A stretch of 9,736 bases of DNA. It comes from Paludibacter sp. Lineage in GTDB: Bacteria > Bacteroidota > Bacteroidia > Bacteroidales > Paludibacteraceae. The stretch lies in assembly GCA_028705705.1 (NCBI GenBank), contig JAQWCZ010000056.1, forward strand, positions 1 to 9,736, read 5' to 3'. The position numbers were made by a program, and so were the translations under genes. Below are positions 5,670 through 9,736 of the stretch, in pieces (position 1 is the stretch's first letter; every line of letters begins with the position of its first letter). The notes beneath the pieces were generated by a model. The model searched no databases, was not told where the DNA came from, and saw only the letters and a list, made by a program, of their open reading frames with translations.

Positions 5670-8000
5670 ATGAAGCTTAAAGCATTTATTTCATTGTTAT
5701 TATTTTCTGTGATGATGTATGCACAAACGCAGTATATACCAGAAGAAACTTTAGAAAATGTAACTGTCCGTGTCAGGAAAACTGATGCTAATATTTTTGG
5801 TCATACAATTGATAAACATACTGAAGAACACGTTGGATTTATCACGATCAGGATAAAAGGAACTACCATAGGTACTGCAACTGATGCTACCGGACATTTT
5901 TATCTACGGAATCTACCGGCTGATGAACTCACGGTTGTCGCATCAGGAGTCGGTTATAAAACGATAGAAAGCAAAGTTAAATTAGAAAGCGGGAAATCCA
6001 TCGAGTTGAATTTTGAGATAGAAGAAGATGCCGTGATGCTCGATAATATTGTAGTTTCAGCAAATCGAAATGAAACCAGAAGAAGAGAAGCTCCCAGTAT
6101 TGTGAATGTGGTAACACCTAAGTTGTTCGAGAACACCAACTCAGTATGTCTGGCACAGGGACTGAACTTCCAACCGGGACTCCGTGTTGAAAATAACTGT
6201 CAGAATTGTGGTTTCCAGCAAGTCAGAATCAATGGACTTGAAGGGCCATATTCTCAGATATTAATTGATAGTCGTCCTATTTTCAGTGCGTTGGCAGGCG
6301 TGTATGGTATCGAACAAATACCAACTAACATGATTGACCGTGTGGAAGTCGTACGTGGTGGTGGGTCCGCCTTGTTTGGATCCAATGCTATCGCGGGAAC
6401 CATCAACATCATCACCAAAGAACCCCTGAATAACACGTTATCGGTTAGTAATTCAACAATGTTTATTGGCGGAACCTCGGCAGATATCAATACATCTGTT
6501 AATGCTGTATTGGTTTCCGATGATTATCGTTCGGGTGTGAGTATTTATGGTTCTTCCCGTCAGCGAGAAAGTTGGGATGCAAACGGCGATGGTTTTACGG
6601 AAATCGGATTGATTACTGCCCGAAACATAGGCTTTCGGTCTTATTTTAAAACCGGGGATCAGAGTAAACTTACCGCGGAGTATCACAACCTGAGCGAATT
6701 CCGCAGGGGAGGTAACAACTTGCATTTACCGGCTCATCAGGCTGATATTACGGAACAAACCGATCATAATATCAATTCCGGAGGGGTTAAATGGGATTTC
6801 TTTACACCCGATTACAAACACCGTTTGAATGTGTTTACATCAGCACAAAAAATCAATAGGGACAGTTATTATGGTACCGGACAAGATCCGAATGCCTACG
6901 GTTTGACAAATGATTTATCGTTTGTAGCTGGGGCACAATACGCTTTTTCTTTTGAAAAGTTATTTTTTATGCCTGCAGATTTAACAGCAGGTGCAGAGTA
7001 TAATTACAATATGTTGACGGATCAGCAATTAGCTTATGAACGCCAAATTGATCAGGAAATGGACATTAAAAGTCTTTTTCTTCAGAATGAATGGAAGAAT
7101 AAAGCGTTGAGTTTGCTGATGGGAATGCGTTATGATAAGCACAAGCTGATTGAAAACCCAATTTTCAGTCCAAGGGTAAATTTGCGTTATAATCCAACGG
7201 AATGGGTGAATTTCCGTGCCAGTTATGCGGAAGGTTTTCGTGCGCCCCAGGCTTTCGATGAAGACTTGCACCTAACGGCCGTGGGAGGTGTAGTGCAGAT
7301 TATCGTACTTGACCCGGATTTGAAACCCGAACATTCCAGGAGTTACAGTGTTTCGGCTGATTTCTATAATCAAATTGGCAAAGTGCAAACGAACTTGTTG
7401 ATTGAAGGTTTTTATACAGACATTGATGATGTTTTTTATCTGGAAGAAGCGGGTCTGGATGCAACTGGTCAAACTTTGTTAATGCGTAAGAATGGTTCTG
7501 GAGCTGTGGTTAAAGGTATTAACATCGAGGGGAAAGTGATCCCATCTCCAAAAACAAATCTTCAGGCCGGATTTACCATCCAACAGAGTTTGTACAAAGA
7601 AACAGAAAGCTGGAGTAAAAATCCGAATATAGCACCTCGACGTGAGATGTTCCGTTCACCAAATCATTATGGATATCTGACTGCTTCCTATAATCCTGTA
7701 AAGCAAATGACGGTTGCATTATCTGGCATTTACACCGGAAGTATGCTCGTGCAGCATTATGGTGTTCAAATAACGGATGATGAAGAAGTTTTGACACCTG
7801 ATTTCTTCGATCTGGGATTAAAATTATCCTATGATTTCAAATTGGGTAAAAATACTAAATTGCAGTTAAATGGCGGTATTCAGAATATCTTTAATCGTTT
7901 TCAGCAAGATTTTGATACAGGTGAAACCCGTGATGCCGGATATATGTATGGTCCATCATTGCCTCGCTCGTTTTACGCAGGTTTGAAACTGAGTTTGTAA
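5670..8000 (+). CDS. TonB-dependent outer membrane receptor with carboxypeptidase-like N-terminal domain
   Basis: A 776-residue outer membrane gated channel driven by TonB-ExbBD. The signal peptide is MKLKAFISLLLFSVMMYAQ. A carboxypeptidase-regulatory-like domain follows at about 41-117 (GHTIDKHTEEHVGF, GTTIGTATDATGHFYLRNLP). A TonB box is likely at 124-130 (LDNIVVSA). The plug domain (about 138-250) contains QVRINGLEGPYSQILIDSR, VEVVRGGGSALFGSNAIAG and INIITKEP. The plug has a Cys-X-X-Cys at 177/180 (NNCQNCGF). The beta-barrel (about 260-776) includes FRASYAEGFRAPQAFDED and ends in the outer-membrane signal FYAGLKLSL. The frame runs up to a GTG at 5598, but the ATG at 5670 gives the signal peptide directly. 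No SusD-like partner is adjacent, which argues against a SusCD glycan system. The preceding His-rich protein suggests a metal, metal-chelate, haem or corrinoid substrate; which one cannot be told. Confidence 0.95.
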   Translation: MKLKAFISLLLFSVMMYAQTQYIPEETLENVTVRVRKTDANIFGHTIDKHTEEHVGFITIRIKGTTIGTATDATGHFYLRNLPADELTVVASGVGYKTIESKVKLESGKSIELNFEIEEDAVMLDNIVVSANRNETRRREAPSIVNVVTPKLFENTNSVCLAQGLNFQPGLRVENNCQNCGFQQVRINGLEGPYSQILIDSRPIFSALAGVYGIEQIPTNMIDRVEVVRGGGSALFGSNAIAGTINIITKEPLNNTLSVSNSTMFIGGTSADINTSVNAVLVSDDYRSGVSIYGSSRQRESWDANGDGFTEIGLITARNIGFRSYFKTGDQSKLTAEYHNLSEFRRGGNNLHLPAHQADITEQTDHNINSGGVKWDFFTPDYKHRLNVFTSAQKINRDSYYGTGQDPNAYGLTNDLSFVAGAQYAFSFEKLFFMPADLTAGAEYNYNMLTDQQLAYERQIDQEMDIKSLFLQNEWKNKALSLLMGMRYDKHKLIENPIFSPRVNLRYNPTEWVNFRASYAEGFRAPQAFDEDLHLTAVGGVVQIIVLDPDLKPEHSRSYSVSADFYNQIGKVQTNLLIEGFYTDIDDVFYLEEAGLDATGQTLLMRKNGSGAVVKGINIEGKVIPSPKTNLQAGFTIQQSLYKETESWSKNPNIAPRREMFRSPNHYGYLTASYNPVKQMTVALSGIYTGSMLVQHYGVQITDDEEVLTPDFFDLGLKLSYDFKLGKNTKLQLNGGIQNIFNRFQQDFDTGETRDAGYMYGPSLPRSFYAGLKLSL

Positions 8001-8013
8001 GAAATTTGATTTA

Positions 8014-8111
8014 TACCAAAAAGATATTGGTTGAAATTTAAAATCCGCAAACTCGCCTTTTCAAGGCTCAAACAGCGCGTCTCTTAAATTTCAACCAATA
8101 TCTTTTTGGTA
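8014..8111. repeat. 98-bp element with perfect 28-bp inverted arms, between convergent genes
   Basis: The left arm 8014-8041 (TACCAAAAAGATATTGG onward) and the right arm 8084-8111 are perfect reverse complements over 28 bp. The 42-bp centre is more GC-rich than the arms and has its own hairpin: GCCTT (8055-8059), loop TTC, AAGGC (8063-8067). The element begins 13 bp after the receptor stop codon and ends 38 bp before the hisC stop codon, filling most of the 149-bp convergent gap. As RNA on either strand it would form a long stem, so it is a good candidate for a two-way terminator or 3'-end stabiliser. Its size and perfect arms also fit a small dispersed repeat or MITE-like element. It shares no obvious sequence with the inverted repeat at 2701-2851. 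Confidence 0.88.
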
Positions 8112-8149
8112 AAACTGAAATACTTATATTCCTTATATGGTTATAAAAT

Positions 8150-9178
8150 TCAATAACCTTTCAGATTCTCAATCAACACCTCATTTTCTTCTCTTGTACC
8201 AACCGTGATCCGGATGCAACCCAAACATAACGATACCGTGTTGCGGTTTCTTACAACAATACTCTTATTCACCAGATATTGATATACTGAATTGGCATCA
8301 TCAACTTTCACCAGGACAAAATTAGCATCAGTAGGGTAAATGTGACAAATAAGGTCTAGTTTTTTTAGTTCTTCAATCAGCCAGCTCCTTTCAGATGTCA
8401 GTATTTTTACCCAGTTGCTGACCTGCTCTTTTTCCTGGAGGGCTTTCAATGCCTGTTTTTGTGTCAGGATGTTGATATTGTATGGGTATTTGATTTTATT
8501 CAGTGCTTGTACTATCTCAACAGAAGCGAAAGCCATACCAAGTCGTATCGCGGCACTTCCCCAGGCTTTTGAGAAAGTTTGCAGAATCACTAAATTATCA
8601 AACTCGTGAATTCTTTTTGCAAAGCTGGGTTGGGATGAAAAGTCAATGTAGGCTTCATCGAGGACAACGATTCCCTTGAAATTTTGAACCAATTTAAGAA
8701 TTTCATGTTGATTCATGCTGTTGCCGGTCGGATTGTTGGGTGAACATAACCACATCAGTTTCGTGTTATCATCGGCAACCTGCAACATTTCTTCAGCAGA
8801 AAAATCGAAATTGTTGTTTAACAACACCTTGCGGTATTCGATGTCATTGATATTAGCACAGACTTTATACATGCCATAAGTTGGCTCGATGGCCACCACA
8901 TTGTCGATACGTGGTTCACAAAATGCCCTGTAAAGCAGGTCAATCGGTTCGTCGCTACCATTACCTAAGAAGATATTGACCGTCGGAACATGTTTGATTT
9001 CCGAGATAGCTTCCTTCACTTTCCACTGTAAAGGATCCGGATAGCGGTTATAGGGAGCATTATAAGGATTTTCGTTGGCATCCAGATACACCGATGCCTC
9101 ACCCTTGAATTCATCTCGCGCACAGGAATAAGGTTGCAAATTTGCAATGTTTTTTCTTAATAAATTTTTGATATCCAT
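8150..9178 (-). CDS. hisC: Histidinol-phosphate aminotransferase
   Basis: HisC is a cytoplasmic PLP enzyme (fold type I) that converts imidazole-acetol phosphate and glutamate to histidinol phosphate and 2-oxoglutarate in histidine synthesis. The 342-residue length is normal. Visible motifs: [10 protein letters not shown] and LDANENPYN (substrate-binding start, 32-40), FLGNGSDE (70-77, phosphate of PLP), CSPNNPTGN (145-153), VLDEAYIDF (172-180; Asp174 and Tyr177 contact PLP), [14 protein letters not shown] with the Schiff-base Lys204 and phosphate-binding Arg212, and the closing [11 protein letters not shown] with the substrate carboxylate Arg. The ATG lies at 9176-9178 behind an A-rich leader, without a Shine-Dalgarno sequence. 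It follows hisD by 48 bp and is presumably cotranscribed. hisB, which often follows hisC in Bacteroidota, is absent; the receptor gene converges on it instead. Confidence 0.97.
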   Translation of the reverse strand: MDIKNLLRKNIANLQPYSCARDEFKGEASVYLDANENPYNAPYNRYPDPLQWKVKEAISEIKHVPTVNIFLGNGSDEPIDLLYRAFCEPRIDNVVAIEPTYGMYKVCANINDIEYRKVLLNNNFDFSAEEMLQVADDNTKLMWLCSPNNPTGNSMNQHEILKLVQNFKGIVVLDEAYIDFSSQPSFAKRIHEFDNLVILQTFSKAWGSAAIRLGMAFASVEIVQALNKIKYPYNINILTQKQALKALQEKEQVSNWVKILTSERSWLIEELKKLDLICHIYPTDANFVLVKVDDANSVYQYLVNKSIVVRNRNTVSLCLGCIRITVGTREENEVLIENLKGY

Positions 9179-9187
9179 TTTTTTATT

Positions 9188-9215
9188 GTCTACGGTCTAC
9201 GGTCTACTGTCTACA
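9188..9215. repeat. Four tandem 7-mers GTCTACN between hisD and hisC
   Basis: GTCTACG (9188-9194), GTCTACG (9195-9201), GTCTACT (9202-9208) and GTCTACA (9209-9215) are contiguous, with six invariant bases and one variable base each. They take up 28 of the 48 bp between the hisD stop and the hisC start, in what should be a leader within the his transcript (read there as NGTAGAC). Confidence 0.8.
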
Positions 9216-9226
9216 GTAACTAACCA

Positions 9227-9736
9227 CTATTTTTCGAACAGTCTGATTTTGACAGCGTTGCTATGTGCTTGTAATTCCTCGTTCTCAGCCATCAGGATTA
9301 TGGCATTGCTTAGGTTGGTCAGGCCTTCCTTCGTAATTTCCTGGAAGGTGACTTTACGCAGGAAACTATCCAGATTTACACCACTATATGCTTTGGCATA
9401 CCCATTAGTTGGAAGTGTGTGATTGGTACCTGATGCATAATCGCCTGCACTTTCAGGAGTGTAATTTCCCAGAAATACCGAACCGGCGTTAACAATATTT
9501 TCCGCGACACCTTTAAAATACCTGGTGGCAATAATTAAATGTTCAGGAGCATACTCGTTGGTCATTTCAACGGCATCTTCCATCGTTTTAACAAGTATGA
9601 TTTTGCTGTTTTCCAATGCTTTCTTAGCAAACTCCTTACGTGGAAGTTCTTCTAACTGTATGTCGATTTCTTCCATTACTTTTTCAATCAACTCTTTGCT
9701 TGTCGTTATCAGTATCGACTGACTATCAATTCCATG
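9227..9736 (-). CDS. hisD: Histidinol dehydrogenase (HisD), C-terminal part, 5' truncated by window
   Basis: HisD oxidises L-histidinol to L-histidine in two NAD-dependent steps, with a zinc ion in the active site. The last 169 residues are present of about 430; the frame is open through the window edge, beginning [16 protein letters not shown], so the TTG-initiated reading at 9691 is not a true start. In fragment numbering, Glu65-His66 in YAPEHLII match the catalytic Glu326-His327 of E. coli, Asp99 in [12 protein letters not shown] matches the zinc ligand Asp360, and His158 in QAHSNAV matches the zinc ligand His419. [17 protein letters not shown] is the most diagnostic stretch. It ends in a TAG at 9227-9229, 48 bp before hisC. 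hisG presumably lies upstream, outside the window. Confidence 0.97.
   Translation of the reverse strand, partial: HGIDSQSILITTSKELIEKVMEEIDIQLEELPRKEFAKKALENSKIILVKTMEDAVEMTNEYAPEHLIIATRYFKGVAENIVNAGSVFLGNYTPESAGDYASGTNHTLPTNGYAKAYSGVNLDSFLRKVTFQEITKEGLTNLSNAIILMAENEELQAHSNAVKIRLFEK

Noticed and set aside
6254..7797. Several minus-strand open frames of 60-90 codons opposite the receptor gene
   Set aside because: They have low-complexity or odd composition, no start context and no family resemblance; they are shadows of the receptor frame.
9188..9215. Possible CRISPR-like array in the hisD-hisC gap
   Set aside because: The 7-bp units are contiguous with no spacers, so this is a simple tandem repeat.

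Overview
The window looks like a chromosomal segment from a member of the Bacteroidota, most likely the order Bacteroidales. The evidence is a moderately AT-rich composition, starts without Shine-Dalgarno sequences but with A/T-rich leaders, a promoter matching the Bacteroidota housekeeping sigma consensus (TTTG, 20 bp, TATCTTTG), a type IX secretion-like C-terminal domain, a TonB-dependent receptor with an N-terminal carboxypeptidase-like domain, and a HisC that fits the phylum. No phage, transposase, CRISPR array, tRNA or rRNA was seen.

Layout. Positions 1-8000 are read on the plus strand. First comes the C-terminal part of nadB (L-aspartate oxidase, cut by the window start). Next are a 125-residue exported protein that is little more than a signal peptide and a sorting-domain-like tail, a Dabb-family small protein, and a membrane-anchored protein with three helix-hairpin-helix repeats. 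A 151-bp inverted-repeat element with no gene in it follows. Then come a membrane glycosyltransferase of family 2 and fmt (methionyl-tRNA formyltransferase). A regulated-looking 147-bp gap leads into a two-gene unit: a small His-rich membrane protein and a 776-residue TonB-dependent receptor. From 8150 to the right edge the genes are on the minus strand: hisD (cut by the window end) followed by hisC. The receptor and hisC converge on a 98-bp element with perfect 28-bp inverted arms, which probably also ends transcription from both sides.

How the genes fit together. nadB (NAD synthesis), fmt (translation initiation) and hisD-hisC (histidine synthesis) are ordinary housekeeping functions. The most system-like part is the His-rich protein plus receptor: they share a promoter, are spaced about 100 bp apart, and the His clusters plus a Cys-X-X-Cys in the receptor plug suggest uptake of a metal or metal complex. 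The substrate cannot be named from sequence alone. The remaining curiosities are non-coding: two different long inverted repeats and two different short tandem repeats (8-mer x3, 7-mer x4), all exactly filling gaps between genes. I found no clearly new multi-gene system.
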